Shown here: positions 11,741 through 23,937 of the stretch, piece after piece
How the letters are laid out: each line of letters starts with the position of its first letter
Position numbering within the stretch: position 1 is the first letter of the stretch
DNA from: Polyporus tsugae
Lineage: Eukaryota > Basidiomycota > Agaricomycetes > Polyporales > Polyporaceae
Direction of reading: 5' to 3'
DNA length: 64,000 nt
NCBI GenBank assembly: GCA_024305745.1
Contig: JAHRBS010000002.1
Span: 868,001 to 932,000, forward strand
Position numbers and translations under genes: made by a program
Notes under the pieces: generated by a model
Seen by the model: only the letters and a program-made list of their open reading frames with translations
Databases searched by the model: none
What the model was told of the DNA's origin: nothing

Positions 11741-13098
11741 TCACATCTTCGTGGACAGCTTCCTCGTCAAACTCTTCAGCCTCTCCGCATTCTGCTTCCT
11801 GCGCTGAATATCCAGCTCGACAGGAGCGTTGTTCCTCGCGAGGCCGGCATTCGAGCGCGGAGCAACGGTGTAGCTCCCCAGCTCGCGCTGCGGGATCATA
11901 ACAGCGTTCTTCCTAACACGGTTCTTGTCGTCCTCCCTGGCGCGCGCGAGGATGGCGTTGAGGCGCTCCCCGCCCCGCGCACCACCGCCCTCTGCGTCCA
12001 GCTGGGCGACGGGTATGACACGGTCTCGGTAGGACGCAGAACGCTTGATGATGGGGCGCGACCAGATCGAAACGAGCTCGTTCGCCGCGCGTTTGATATC
12101 GGGGGTGACGCGCTTGCACTTCGTGTAGAAGAGGATGACAGGGCCAAGTTTTGACTCCTTCAGGACGCTCGTGTCGATGAACTCCATCTTCTTTAGGATA
12201 GGGAAGAACTCCTTTTGGATGTCGAGGGCAGGGAGGGACTTGTCGGGTAGAGGTTCAAGCCACTTCCGGACGCCCTCGAGCAAGTTGTTATCCATAATCG
12301 ACTGGGCTAGTGAAGTTCTAGAAAGCGGTCAGGTCCACAACTAATGTGGGTGCAACGTGAGCATAGACGCACTTGCGGAGAACCTCCATAACTTGCGGCA
12401 ACAGTCGAAGCTTCGAGGTAGCGGGCAACTTCTCCTTGTTTGCCTGCTCGTCATCTGCTGCTGCAGTGAGCATTGCTTCACGCAGCCGCGACACTTCTTC
12501 GTCGGCGAATCGGTCAAGGACGTCGTCGTCGTCCTTCCTCTTTCGCTTGGAGCGTGAACCCTTCTTTGGCTTTAGGATAGCCTCAATTTGCATGTCTAAC
12601 CTCATCTTGCCAGCTGTTCATAACCCGTCAACGTTCCACCCGCTCGTGTGCCCAGCGAAGAGAGCGAGGACTGACCGACTTCGGGAGGCAACTGGCTCAG
12701 GTCGACCTCCTCCACAACCTTCTTCTTCGACGCCCTCTTCCTCTTCCTTTGCGAGCTGCCTCTCCCTTCGTGATTCTCCTCGTCTCGTCTGCCCTTTGTC
12801 CTCTTCTTCGGCTTGGGTGCCCGCTTCTTTTGCTGCACATAGTCGTCTGCAGAGTCTCCGGACGACTCTTCACCTGCGGGCGAACCAACGCGCTGCGAGG
12901 CCTCCAAGTCTACCCAAGCGGCGAATATGTGAACTTGTGGAATATCCGCAGAAGAGGGAAACGCACCATCCTCGTCCGAAGAGAGGTCAGAGTCAGAATG
13001 ACCGAAGATGGCCGCGGCCAAGTCCTCGCCTTTATGCTGCAGCCGCGGTGAGTTCTCCGCTTCCAGGCACTGCACGGAGGAGAACAAACCTCCGACAT
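11741..13098 (-). CDS. IWS1: transcription elongation factor Iws1/Spn1
   Basis: Minus strand, exons 13098-13090 (coding only M-S-E), 13036-12680, 12605-12373 and 12317-11741. The N-terminal half is acidic and then Lys/Arg-rich (IFGHSDSDLSSDEDG, KKRAPKPKKRTKGRR), as in Iws1. The C-terminal half is the conserved TFIIS N-terminal-like (LW) domain: LRKTSLAQSIMDNNLLEGV, KWLEPLPDKSLPALDIQK and FIDTSVLKESKLGPVI. The protein ends with a basic tail (RRKQNAERLKSLTRKLSTKM). Iws1/Spn1 binds Spt6 and RNA polymerase II in the nucleus and acts in elongation and chromatin maintenance. The start at 13098 with a 9-nt first coding exon is inferred from the in-frame 53-nt intron 13037-13089; the longer open frame lacks a good ATG. 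Divergent from RAD2. Confidence 0.88.
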
Positions 13099-13411
13099 GA
13101 GGGGCAGCTAATATGAGTATGCGAGTGTAGGAGGTCGCCACAAGGCACAAGGTCGTGGTTTAGGATCAACAACCAATCCATAAGGGACTTACCGCGTCTG
13201 AAAACCGACAGGGAAATACGTAATACGAGGGTTTCTCCAAAAACGTGACTAATTACGCGCGACGCGTCCGAGACAGGCGCCCACTCGCTTGCGCCACGAC
13301 GACCACTGTGACACTGACTGTTGCGACTCTGACTCCGACTCCCATGGGCTTGCCCGGCTGCTCTGTCTGGGTCTCTCTGCTAGTGCATAGAAGAAAAAGC
13401 TAGGCGGAAAC
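13099..13411. promoter_or_regulatory. divergent promoter of IWS1 and RAD2
   Basis: A 313-bp gap separates the two start codons. On the IWS1 side a good donor (gtaagt, minus strand, about 13194) and an acceptor near 13107 suggest an intron in the 5' UTR. No TATA box is evident, as expected for housekeeping genes. Confidence 0.45.
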
Positions 13412-16400
13412 ATGGGTGTCAAATCTCTATGGCAACTCCTAGACCCCGTTGGTCGACCGGTGCTGTACGCGTCTGCATTGAAGCAAGGAGATTGAGATGT
13501 GTTACACTGACGGATCTCATGTGGGCAGGCTGGAGACCATGGAGGGGAAGTCGATGGCGATTGATTCCAGCATATGGATATACCAATTCCAAGCCACTAT
13601 GCGAGACAAGGAAGGCCACGGTCTCATGAACGCGCATGTCCTCGGTTTCCTCCGGAGGATATGTAAGTTGCTGTTCTACGGCATTAAGCCCGTCTTCGTT
13701 TTCGATGGTGGAGCTCCAACATTAAAGATGTCTACGATTGTACGTGCACTCTCATATCGCACTGGTTAGCTCCTGTAACACCCACGAAATCAGGCCGAGC
13801 GCAAGAAGAAAAAGAGCGGTGCTGCCGCCAGCCACGCGAAGGTTGCAGAGAGGCTACTCGCCGCCCAGATGCGTCGCGAAGCCTTGGACAACGTTGCTGG
13901 GAAATCGTGAGTGCGCATGCTCGATCCTTGTATTTAAAGTCTCACCAGATATCTAGCTCCAAAGGCAAGGGTCGAGTACCTTCAGGCCCCGCGCGTATCG
14001 ACGTGAATACTGTCTATCTGGAAGACATCGCCGGTTCTGGCCCTGGAGTCCCCAAGACTCCGGCAAAGCCCGCAGCTCAAGATGACACCCACTCCACGCC
14101 GCCCTCGTCCTCCAAGAAGGCTCGTTGGCGCGACCACGACCCGTACAAGCTGCCAGAGGTGAACATGGACGAAGTAGTGGCAAAGGCTACTGCGACAGCA
14201 GCGCCGGACCCAAGGCTTGCTACAGAGGATGAGCTGCGCGCCTTCATCGAAGAGATGCGACCGGAAGACTTCGACGTCGGGTCACCTGCATTTCGAGAGC
14301 TCCCCACGGAAGTACAATACGAAATCATTGGCGACTTACGCTTGAAGTCCAGACAGACGTCGTACAAGCGTCTCCAGAGCATGCTGAGGATCGCGAAGAC
14401 TCCCCTCGACTTTTCCAAGGAGCAGATCAAGAACTTGAAGCAGCGGAACGCCCTAACGCAACAATTGCTCGTCACTACCGACAGCGTTGGTAAAGCACAT
14501 ATCGCTATTCCCGTTCGGATTGCAAGCGAACGGAACAAGGAATACGTCCTCATCAAGAACGAAAGCGAAGTGGGCGGCTGGGTCCTTGGCATCCGGGACG
14601 ACGGCACGGCTATGAAGCCTATCGAGATTGACCCCGCTCCAGCCAAAATAGACAGCGATGATGAGGACGATGACATGGAAGATGTCCCCATGTATGCGTC
14701 CCTACTAACTCGCGCATATACTTATGATATGCTAAATAACGGCTATAGTGCTGCAGCTGCAGGCCCCAATGAACCATATGATCCAGACCTCCGGGAATAC
14801 CGTCGACAGCAAGCATTGGCTGCATTGGCTGATCGGTACTCACCCAAGAAGCTCGCGCCGCTGGCTACGAGGGTAACTAGGAAACCCAACGCACCCCCCT
14901 TGTTCGAGCCGGAGGAGGATGAGCTCCCGCAGCTCGGGGAGAATCCAAACGACCCCGACGACCCGGAGCTGGTCAGTGCCATTCAGGAGTCTATTGAACT
15001 GGAGGAGGAAGCCAGCCTCCGTCGAGCCATGGAAGAGTCCAAGATGACCGCGCAGAGATCCTTGGTTCCTGTCAAGAACGGCGAAAGTTCAGGGACTCAC
15101 GCTTCACCTGAGCGGCACTGGTCACAACAATTCCACGCAGTGAGTGACGAGTCAGATGATGAAGACCTCTATGCCTCCCCAACACGGCTGGAGACCGCCC
15201 TGTCGATCGCCGGCGCAGGGCCTCGTCGACCACCCGTCTCTAAATCCGGCGGACCGACACCGTTCCCCTCCTCATCCGTCTTCGGCATTCCTAGTCTCCT
15301 TTTGCCACAGCATCCCCAGCCATCCCCTTCGAAGGAGCCTGACCTGATACCTTCTGATTCCGAGCAGGACGACATGGAAGAAGTAACACTTGTCTCCGCC
15401 TCTTCCCGTCAGCTAGAGCTGCCCCGTGCTCCTACGCAAGCGGATTTTTCTGCATCTACTACTCCTATTGTGCGATCTACTGTCCAGGAGGCTCCTGCGC
15501 ACGGGGAAGTTCCTGCGCCGCCTGCTCCAATCGCTGTCGACTCCGACGACGACGACGACATGGAACAAGTGCAGGTGGCAATGCCTCCACCTGCACGCCC
15601 ATCGCCTCCAAGAGTCTCTACCGATTCGTCCTTGGCCCATCACGCCGCACAGATCTCTCTCGTCGCACAAGAGGGGGTTCGCCGCATTGCATCCCCGACT
15701 CCCCCTTCCATGAACCGCTCAATTGCCAATGACGTGGTTCCCGAGTCGCCCACTGTCATCCCTGTTTCCGAATTTCTCCCTCCTGCTTCTACACCCTCCA
15801 GCGCCGCCGCTCCAGTCCCGCTTCGCGCGTTTCCACCGGTCGCCGAAGTCGAGCCTTCGTCAGACTCAGAAGCGGAACCCGACCAAACACGGTGGTCGCG
15901 CTCCCCAAGTCCCTCGGCCGACCCATCTGCGACGAAGGACGCGCACGAGGAAGGCTGGGACGCTGTGCAGGAGATGGACCTTCACGCGGAGGAGGACGAG
16001 TACACTCGCTTCCTCTCGCAGATGAAGGGCAAGGACATCAACACCGTCCGGCGGGAGATCGACGACGAGATCCGCGACCTGAACAAGCAGAAGAAGAACG
16101 CAATGCGCGACTCGGAGGACATCACCCAGCAGATGATCTCGCAGATCATGGTTCGTCCCTCCTACGGTCCTCATACGACTTCGTACGCGCTAACACTGAG
16201 GTATGTAATACAGATCATGCTCCGCCTGTTCGGCATCCCGTACATCACCGCGCCGATGGAGGCCGAGGCGCAGTGCGCGGCGCTGCTCTCGCTCGGCCTC
16301 GTCGACGGCATCATCACCGACGACTCGGACGTCTTCCTCTTCGGGGGCGGGCGCGTCCTCAAGAACATGTTCAACCAGTCCAAGACGGTCGAGTGCTACC

Positions 16401-17672
16401 TCGCGCCGGACCTCGAGCGGGAGCTCGGGCTCGATCGCGACAAGCTCGTCCGCCTCGCGTACCTCCTCGGGAGCGACTACACCGAGGGCGTGCCCGGGGT
16501 CGGGCCGGTCGTCGCGATGGAGCTGCTGAGCGAGTTCCCGGGCATCGACGGGCTGCACAAGTTCAAGCAGTGGTGGATAAAGGTACAGAGCGGGCGGGAC
16601 AAGGCGGAGGAGAACGCGTCGCGGTTCAGGAAGCGCTTCGTGAGTAGTCGTGCAGTGGGTGTATGCGCTGTGTTCAACGCTGATGAATCAAACAGAAGAA
16701 GAAGTTTAAGGAGCTGTACCTGCCCGCGGAGTGGCCGAATCCTGCTGTAGTAAGTTGCTGGAGCCGATGGTCTGCGTCAGGGAGCTGACTGTCGTCTTGC
16801 AGAGGGATGCGTACTACCACCCTACAGTGGACGAATCGACGGAGCCATTCAAGTGGGGCTTTCCGGATCTCGACGCACTCCGAGGGTATGCGAACAGCCA
16901 ACATTTCGTGCTACATATTGTTGACCATCATCCAGATTCTTCAATTCCGAGCTGGGTTGGAACCAGACGAAGGTAGATGAGCTACTTCTGCCTATCATCC
17001 ACAAGATGAACAAGCGGGCACAGGCACGTCACGGGCCATTTCACTACCTCCCATACTGCGGCTGACATGTATTCTCGCCCTTAGAACGCGTCCACAAACG
17101 CGCAGGGGAACTTGGCCGGCTACTTTGACCTTCCGGTTGGGGTGAATGCCGCCCCGCGGAAACGACAGGCGTACACAAGCAAACGTCTCCAGCAGGTCGT
17201 CTCGGACTTCCGCAAGCAGCAAGCGAGGCAGCGCAATCCCGCGACCCCAAGCTTGGGCGATGACGACGAGGCGAGCGACTCTGAACCGAACACCGAGGCG
17301 TCACGCCCGGCGAAGAAGAGGAAGAAGAGCGATGAATCGAAACCGAAGGGAGGAAGGAGTAAAGGGAAGGCAAAGATGACCGAGGGCGAAGATAGCGTGT
17401 CATCCACGGCTCGGGGAGGCAGAGGGTCAGGTCGAGGCAGGGGGCGCGGACGTGGGGCAAAACGGACGTCCAAAAAGCGGGAGAGGTCGCCGTCTGAGAC
17501 GGACGAGGATGAGGAGTTCGTGGCCAATGAACCGCCGACAACTAACTTGCCAGGTCCAAGTCGAGAAGAGTTGGGTCTGCGCCCTCGACCAAAACCGCGT
17601 CCTGTTTTTAAGCCTCAAACCGCTGTTGCGGAGGGTTTTGTCAGGGACCAGGATGAAGACGCCACAACCTGA
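13412..17672 (+). CDS. RAD2: DNA repair endonuclease Rad2/XPG (ERCC5)
   Basis: ATG 13412 ([17 protein letters not shown]). Exons: 13412-13464, 13529-13739, 13794-13906, 13957-16150, 16214-16639, 16696-16749, 16803-16885, 16936-17023 and 17085-17672. A further in-frame 57-nt intron (14692-14748) is probable. The XPG N-region ([24 protein letters not shown]) and XPG I-region ([46 protein letters not shown]) are separated by a spacer of some 600 residues. That long spacer is typical of Rad2/XPG and unlike FEN1 or Exo1. The acidic metal-binding residues of both regions are present. The enzyme makes the 3' incision in nucleotide excision repair. The C-terminus is basic with an RG-rich run and KKRKK-type signals suited to nuclear import. 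The intron 17024-17084 has a GC donor. Confidence 0.93.
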
Positions 17673-17892
17673 CGGATGTAAGTTATGTTTGTGTATTTAC
17701 TGTGCCTTTATGTAGCTGTAGTTGATTACCACCATTGTTATTGGCTTCCGCGAATGGCGTGTGCGCAACGCCGAGCGAACTTCTGGAGCAGCAATTTTGC
17801 CATTCTCGTCTCACACAGAATGTGGTCCACGTGTAACGATTCGGGTAAATGTAGAAGACTTGAGTATTGCCAGGTCAGTCGAACGTACAAAT

Positions 17893-18499
17893 CTACTCGT
17901 CGACCTCAGTATCCTGCTCCACTCTTGCCTATAAACGAGTCAGAATCAGGTCCTGGGACCACTACAAGTGTGCAACATACCGTGTTCGCCTCTAGGCTAC
18001 CGAGTTCCGACACCAATCCCGAGAACGGGTACTCGCGGCGCACAGCGGGAATTTCGAAGCGGGCGTAGTTGACAATCACTCCGAGGCCGACGAAACCAAG
18101 GACGGCGATGGAGAACCAACGCGCCGCGGTCTGTGGGGGGACAACAGGGACATCGGGACCCCACATGGAAACAATCTCCTCTTGTTCATGGAGCTGCCCA
18201 TTTGATCAATATGCGGCCGCTTTCTTTCATTTGATGGTGTTACGCACCGTCTCTCCGAAGTTCCTCCTGAACTGTGGGTCCTCCCATCCACGCGGGGAGC
18301 GCAACTGCTTGGACACGAAGGGTAGGCGAGGGTAGTCGGCCAGCTGGGGGTCGTCGTCTTCATGCAACGTGGACGTCAGGGGTGCAGGAGTGGTAGGTAC
18401 GGGGGCTTCTGCCGCTGCGATGTTTGCGTAGTGCCTGATACGGACGGCGGCCCTCGCTTGGAGGGCTGCACGTCGAGCGACGGCAAGGGAGGAGGCCAT
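17893..18499 (-). CDS. NDUFB8: mitochondrial complex I subunit NDUFB8 (ASHI)
   Basis: Minus strand, exons 18499-18248, 18193-17981 and 17928-17893. The N-terminus (MASSLAVARRAALQARAAVR) is basic and hydroxylated like a mitochondrial presequence. The conserved block RRNFGETLHEQEEIVSMWGPD matches the fungal ASHI/NDUFB8 signature, and one membrane segment follows (WFSIAVLGFVGLGVIVNYA). The short acidic end EQDTEVDE closes the protein at about 165 residues. It is an accessory subunit of NADH:ubiquinone oxidoreductase in the inner membrane. An in-frame ATG 30 nt upstream (18529) is possible. Its 3' end faces the RAD2 3' end at a distance of about 220 bp. Confidence 0.8.
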
Positions 18500-19238
18500 G
18501 GTGTGCGGGAATCGGAAGCGCCCGGACAAGTGATTACTTAGCGCTTAGCAGACGCCCGGAACGCTAGCGCTTGTGCCAGTGACATGGTACTTCAACTACT
18601 TGAGCTTGAACCAGGCTTGAAGCTTGAACGTTTGAACGATAAACTGTGTCCTCCAAAGGCTACCTCCCACTTTCTTGTCGAAATTTACACGGTAACGTAC
18701 GCTTGTTCAGAAGAAGACATCACGGAGGTTTCCACCAATTTTTTTCCCGGGGAGACGACCGAACAGGCGTCCCCCGCACCCTCCAGATACACAAATTCAG
18801 ATTAAACTTCGGCCCTTGTACAAGGATCGTGATAGCTGATAGAATCCCTACTGTCTGCAGGGCGCGAACAATGTAGCTGCCGTAGTTGCGGTAGAACTCG
18901 GCCTTCGAGAGCAGTAAACAGGTTGAAGGACAAGCAGAATTTCAGAATGGTGGGGCTCAACTGCGTCGTTCCCTCATGATGGTGTAACACTAGGACTCGG
19001 AAGTGGCAGGTCGACCTGGCTTCCGCACCGCCCAGCTGGCCAGAGGGCGTGGTCTGTGGGCGTTGAAAGACACGACAAGTACACGTGTGGGCATGATGAC
19101 ACCTGGGCGACACGCCGTCAGCAGGCATCGATTCCGAATACTTGCTTCACTTACAGTATGTATATGAATATCTCGCCAAAAAAAGAATGCAGTCTCCACA
19201 CATACGAACATGACCCCTCACAAAACGCCCTGTAGCTA
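18500..19238. other. intergenic
   Basis: About 740 bp between NDUFB8 and the HET remnant. Near 18598-18640 there is a run of short imperfect repeats of cttgaa. No gene or RNA is recognised. Confidence 0.45.
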
Positions 19239-20858
19239 CTACTTCAGAGAGGCCGTGATATTCACGTTAAGTGTAACATCTGGGTTCATTCGACAAGGCA
19301 TCAGGGACAGCTCCATTTCGACCACCTTCCCCATCACAGACAGTGTAAACGTCTTCAGATTCACCAACCAATTACTGATGTGGTCTTTCGAACAATCATG
19401 TGACGGAGCAACTCGATCGGTTTCCGTCTTCCTCGGGTCGAAGGGACCATCGACATCCAGCGCGAGCCGCACGTTGGCCCAGTGCTCTCCGAATCCAGAT
19501 GAACGTCGTCCGAGCGATGGTTGACTGCCCTCACTACAACACCCGAGGCGCACCTCGACGATCGCGTACTGCATGTCGCTGTGCCCCGAGAACCAGTTGC
19601 GACGCTCCCCGACCTTGACGCTGAACTGAAGCGTCGCCGAGGGCGACCCCCTCCACGGGAACTGCAGCATCGCACCGCACCGGATCGAATGTGGGAGGAG
19701 CAGCACATCCGCGTGCCGCTGCAGCTCCTCGACGAGGGTTCGAGCGAGGCGGAAGGGCGTCGACACGCTGCGGTTCGTCGGGATGCGGGGCGGGACTGAG
19801 ATTGACACTTGTAGTCCACGGTTAATGAGGTAGATGGACTTCCACTCGGCGGTAACTTCTTCACCGAACATGCGGAACGTGGACGGGTTCCGCGTCTTTG
19901 AGAAGCCGATGAGGTGGACAGTGGTCTCTGCGTTGGAGTGGTGTGCCAAAGGCAGCTGTGTCTGGGAGAGATGGTAGAGAGGGCGCAGAGGACGAAGGCT
20001 GCGCATCTCCTCTTGCTGGTTCGGTAGTGCGAGTCTGATGAAAAATCCTGCGTTGGTCGGACGAAGAACTCGGAAATGATTGGACACGCACGATGTCATC
20101 TATGCGGGTTCGCCCCACCGAGCTCCCAGACAAGAATCTATGAATCGACGTGAAGCGCGCTCCTGGAAGTCCATAAGGTTTGCATCGTCCAAAACATGAA
20201 ATCCGCATCGGGTGGTGTCGAGGTGACGTCGACGAGTGGCAAAGTGACCGTCCTCCCTACGCTCCCCATAAAGTGCCGACATGTATACGCCGAATACTTA
20301 TGCCCATCAGGCAGTACGCCTCGTCTTCTGGGCGTGTTGTCTTGCGCTGGGCCGCCCAAGACATCCGCGCGGCGATCCCGATGTCCGCGAGCTCTCTCTC
20401 CATCCTCAGCATGCTCGTAGGGATGTTCGTGATCTCGTGCAAGACGTCGGCCAGGTCCGCCTTCGATCCCAAGACCGACCAGCCGTCAGGCCCACTTGAG
20501 ACGAACACGACCATCCCGGGGACCTGCAAGGTCCACCCACGCCTGTGCCATTGGCTCGTCCGAAATGCGGCGTTATCCCGTTCGACGTCACAATCGTACG
20601 GTACGTCCTTCAGGTACGCGTAGCAGACGTCGGCGAGCGCGTAGTAGCGGCACATCGAGTTGATCGCCTCAGATAGTTCGGTACTACTGGACTTGTCGAT
20701 GCAGCAGGTGTCGACCCACGCCCACCGGTAGCCATGACGCTCGGCGAGGATGCAGAAATCTCTAATCTTCACGGATGCGAGCTCGCGCGGGTTCTCGCGG
20801 TTGGAAGCGCACTCGGGAAGAACTCGAGTTCTGCACGATCAGTGCTAAGCAGCCACAT
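19239..20858 (-). pseudogene. HET-domain (heterokaryon incompatibility) gene, broken
   Basis: The minus strand begins with the usual start of basidiomycete HET proteins (MWLLSTDRAELEFF, ATG 20858). It then jumps out of frame into ENPRELASVKIRDFC. The first conserved HET block (the AILSHVW-type motif) is missing between them. The next stretch is a good HET domain: YRWAWVDTCCIDKSSSTELS, YYALADVCYAYLKDVP, RRGWTLQ, MSWAAQRKTTRPEDEAYCLM. After RRGWTLQ the expected ELIAP-type residues are lost, and after AYCLMGI a frameshift moves FGVYMSALYGE to another frame. A long open frame (20099-19239, 286 residues) may be the former C-terminal region. HET proteins trigger cell death after fusion of incompatible hyphae; this copy should not give a full protein. 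An unusual exon layout is the alternative, but three separate lesions make decay more likely. Confidence 0.7.
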
Positions 20859-21375
20859 CCTACGCATACAGCGCGACGGTTTAAACGGCGGCTCCCAGGA
20901 CGCCGAGGGTTTACTCACCATGAAATCTAGCCCCCGACTGTCGTTACGATCCTAGGTTCCGTCTGGGATGCCTGGGCGAACTTGGAGGTGGTATTGCGGT
21001 AGACCGCTCGAATTGAGCTTAAGGTTGCGATGCATATACGGTTGTGAGATACAAGAAGACTGTGAAGGACGCGGATGTTGTGCCAAGCGCGCCTGTCCGA
21101 GAATGGGAACCCGCCGGCTCGGGACGGGACGGGTGGCGGCAGGCGGCGGCAGGGTGGCGAGGCCAGGGTCGGTGGCGGGCGGGGAAGGCAGCACACGTTC
21201 GGGTCGAGGAAGGACGAATGGCCCAGGGCCGGCACCGCGAGGTTCAAGTTGGACCATCGACGGGAATCCCCACTGCGCGCCCCACGCGACTTGGGCCTGT
21301 TCGCCGCCTTCCTGCCCCCTTCGTCCTGACCGTCCTTCTGCGCTGCGCACGTCGCACGAGAACACCCCCCTGACG
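20859..21375. other. intergenic between the HET remnant and the methyltransferase gene
   Basis: About 517 bp of divergent upstream sequence. The part 21110-21300 is GC-rich with repeated ggcggg/ggcgggc stretches. It probably carries the methyltransferase promoter and 5' UTR. Open frames on both strands here have no recognisable family. Confidence 0.45.
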
Positions 21376-23566
21376 ATGACCGTCGCCCAGAACAAGCTCT
21401 CCGCCGCAACCGGCGTCACCCGCGATGTCCAGGACGAGCTTGTCAGGCAGCGTGCGGAGAAGCGACGCCAGGCCGGGGCCGTCAGCCCTGTCCAGTTCCA
21501 CAAGGACCTCTTGGTCGGGTGAGTGCTGCTTATTACGCCTTTGATCTCCCCGAGCCCCACCCCGCTCAATTTGTCCCACCGTGGATCGCCGCGCACTGCA
21601 CAAACGGGTTGCGTAGCGACGACTGGACGACCGCCTTCCTCAATCGAATATCGCGGGGCGTGTCCATCCACCAGTACGACGTTTCCCCGAACGCTGTCCT
21701 TGACCTCGGGTGCGGCAGCGGTCTTTGGGCCATCGAAGCTGCAAAACAGTGGCCGGTCAGTGCATGTTCGAGTTGTGGGCGTGTGCGCGAAGCATCCTCT
21801 CTAAGACCGCAACGGAACAACCCAGGAGGCAACCGTCGTCGGGTTCGACAAACGGAAGATCCAGCCGGACTTGAAACAGATTAGTCTTGGCATCGAGTAC
21901 AAAGACCTCTCCAAACGAGTCCGATGGGTTCACGGCGACTTGTGCGTCCATACCCTCTTATATATGCGTCGCTTCGTCGTGGTTCTGACAAAGCATTTTA
22001 GTTTGGATCCGCTCCCGTTCGAGTCTAATCACTTTGATCTCGTTCGGATATGTTGCATCGGCCTCGAGGTCCCTGAAGACTCATGGCAAGAGCTGTTAGA
22101 GGTATGCTTTGCTTCTTTTCATACTTATCTCTGCCATTTCTACTCCCCCGTACGCGACACCAATGTCTCGAACACTTCCGTAGACCCGTTCTTTGCAAAA
22201 ATCACATGGTTAGATACTGCGCAGTGCCTACGGTTGGCATCAGTAGCTTCACATACGAGCCCCACATTGATCCCTGCCAGTGCCATTCATGGACGGAGCA
22301 TGCTTACCTCAAGCCTTTTTTGTGCGGTCAATCTATCGCTGCATCACACTCACCGGCATGCATAGGAGTGTTCGCGAGTCCTCTGTCGTGGCGGAACCTT
22401 GGAGGTTAGTCGTCGCTTGCTCTCTCATACCTACTTATTGACTTGCTTGTGGCATGTGCAGATGATCGAAGAGGACCTCCTCTTTCCCGCAGGAAGAACA
22501 CGCAAGCAGGATGTCCAGCCGCCAAAGAGGACGAGCATCGTCAGCGGTGTTAGCATACGCCGACCTCCCAACGAGCGTATACGCAGCGACTCCATGGCCA
22601 GCAAATTGACGACACGTACGACACACACGACGTACACGACTCACACGACACTTTCAACGCTTTCTTCAGCCTCAAGTTCGGAACTGGTGTTTACGACGGA
22701 ACGTACGTCTAACAGCACTAGCCTCGATACCAGTGCATCTTCGTCCTCGTTACGACTCGACTCTGGCCCGGATGTGTTCCTGCAGGACCACGCACGGCTG
22801 AAGGACGCGTGGAAGGAGATGCTCGAGTGCCGCTTCCTCGCGCACAAGCTGCTCACCGTGATCCCCTTCTACCTCTCGTCCACCTTCTCGAATGCCCACA
22901 TTCACCCGACCATGCACATCCTCCTCCCCGCACCCTCGTGTGTGCGCGACCTGCTCATGACTGAGCGCGAGGTCGACTGGGAGGGCGATCACCTCACTCA
23001 ATGGCTGGACGATATGCGCTCATCCGCGGTACATATTAACGGCGACGCGCTCCCCAAGGCCGTGAGCTCGTCGGCCCTCCGCGCACGACCCTCTGCCGCA
23101 ACGGTGGCCAACTGGAATACGTTGCACCTCGGGAGGCAGGTGCGTTTGATCACCGCATGCAAGGAGGCGATATATGACGCGTATCGCCTCCTGGACCTGC
23201 GGTCTGGGAAGGGGGACGAGCTCGACGCCGACGATCCGCCAAGAGGCGACCTGCGGGAAGAGTTTGAGCGGGACTGGGAGAACTGGGAGGAGTACGTCCG
23301 TGGCCATTTACGCTGTTGCTGACTTCACTCCTGACGAAGCCTGTCTGTACAGTGACATGAAGGATCGGATGGGTGTTCGCGACAGGTTGCAGGATTATCT
23401 GCATTGGAGAGACACGGACAACCTGAGCGTCCGCCCGGCGTCGTACGGCTCGGGACGGTCGCGCTCGCGGAGCAGAAAGAGCTACGACGCGGCGAAGGCG
23501 GAGAGCGATCCCAACAACGCGTCCGTCTGTCGAGCGATGCGAGGCTTTGTAGCGCGGAAGGATTGA
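21376..23566 (+). CDS. SAM-dependent methyltransferase (class I), unknown substrate
   Basis: Start chosen at ATG 21376 (MTVAQNKLSAATGV). Exons: 21376-21518, 21617-21755, 21826-21941, 22002-22101, 22366-22404, 22462-23291 and 23353-23566. The class I Rossmann fold is clear: motif I VLDLGCGSGLWAIEAA, motif II ATVVGFDKRKIQPDL, RVRWVHGD, then DPLPFESNHFDLVRI and ECSRVLCRGGTLEMIEEDLL (post-motif III). A Ser/Thr-rich insert (about 22560-22750) is followed by a C-terminal region of about 260 residues with HILLPAPSC. This layout matches a large group of uncharacterised Agaricomycete methyltransferases. The substrate cannot be told from sequence. The intron 22102-22365 (264 nt) is unusually long for this window, but the flanking ELLE and ECSRVL join in frame exactly as the family predicts. 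Confidence 0.8.
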
Positions 23567-23937
23567 CGGAGAGGCGAAAAGAACACGGCAGACTTGGACT
23601 GACGGTCACGATACACGGATGCAAGATACCAGGATCTTCTGCGGACCGTACACGCAGCATGTACATTGGATAATACCCCACAGATAGTCGCTTGCTGTAA
23701 GTAGATGCATGGCCATGTGCGCTCACCAAATATCATACCTCACGAAATTGAACGTGGAGAGGAGCGGGCGTTGTGTGTCGCGTGCTCTAAGAGCAAGATG
23801 AGATGCTGCCCGATTTGGGGCGTACGTCGATTAGATTGATCTGGGCGTAGAAGCCTTTGCCTCAAAGCCGCGCAAGCCCGTCCTTTCTGCCTTTTTCCCC
23901 TTCTCCGCTATAACCACGTACCTTCTAACGACCTGCG
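23567..23937. promoter_or_regulatory. upstream region of the EBP1-like gene
   Basis: This 371-bp stretch ends in a C/T-rich run (23879-23906) with ctataa just before the start at 23938, a layout typical of strongly expressed fungal genes. No gene is seen in it. Confidence 0.45.

Noticed and set aside
13907..16750. A single 947-codon open frame as a gene of its own
   Set aside because: It is the middle of RAD2. It starts inside an intron, and its end runs past the true splice site at 16639 and reads through the 5' part of the next exons in the wrong frame.
22600..22660. The acg/aca-rich stretch as a microsatellite outside a gene
   Set aside because: It encodes the Thr-rich insert of the methyltransferase in frame.
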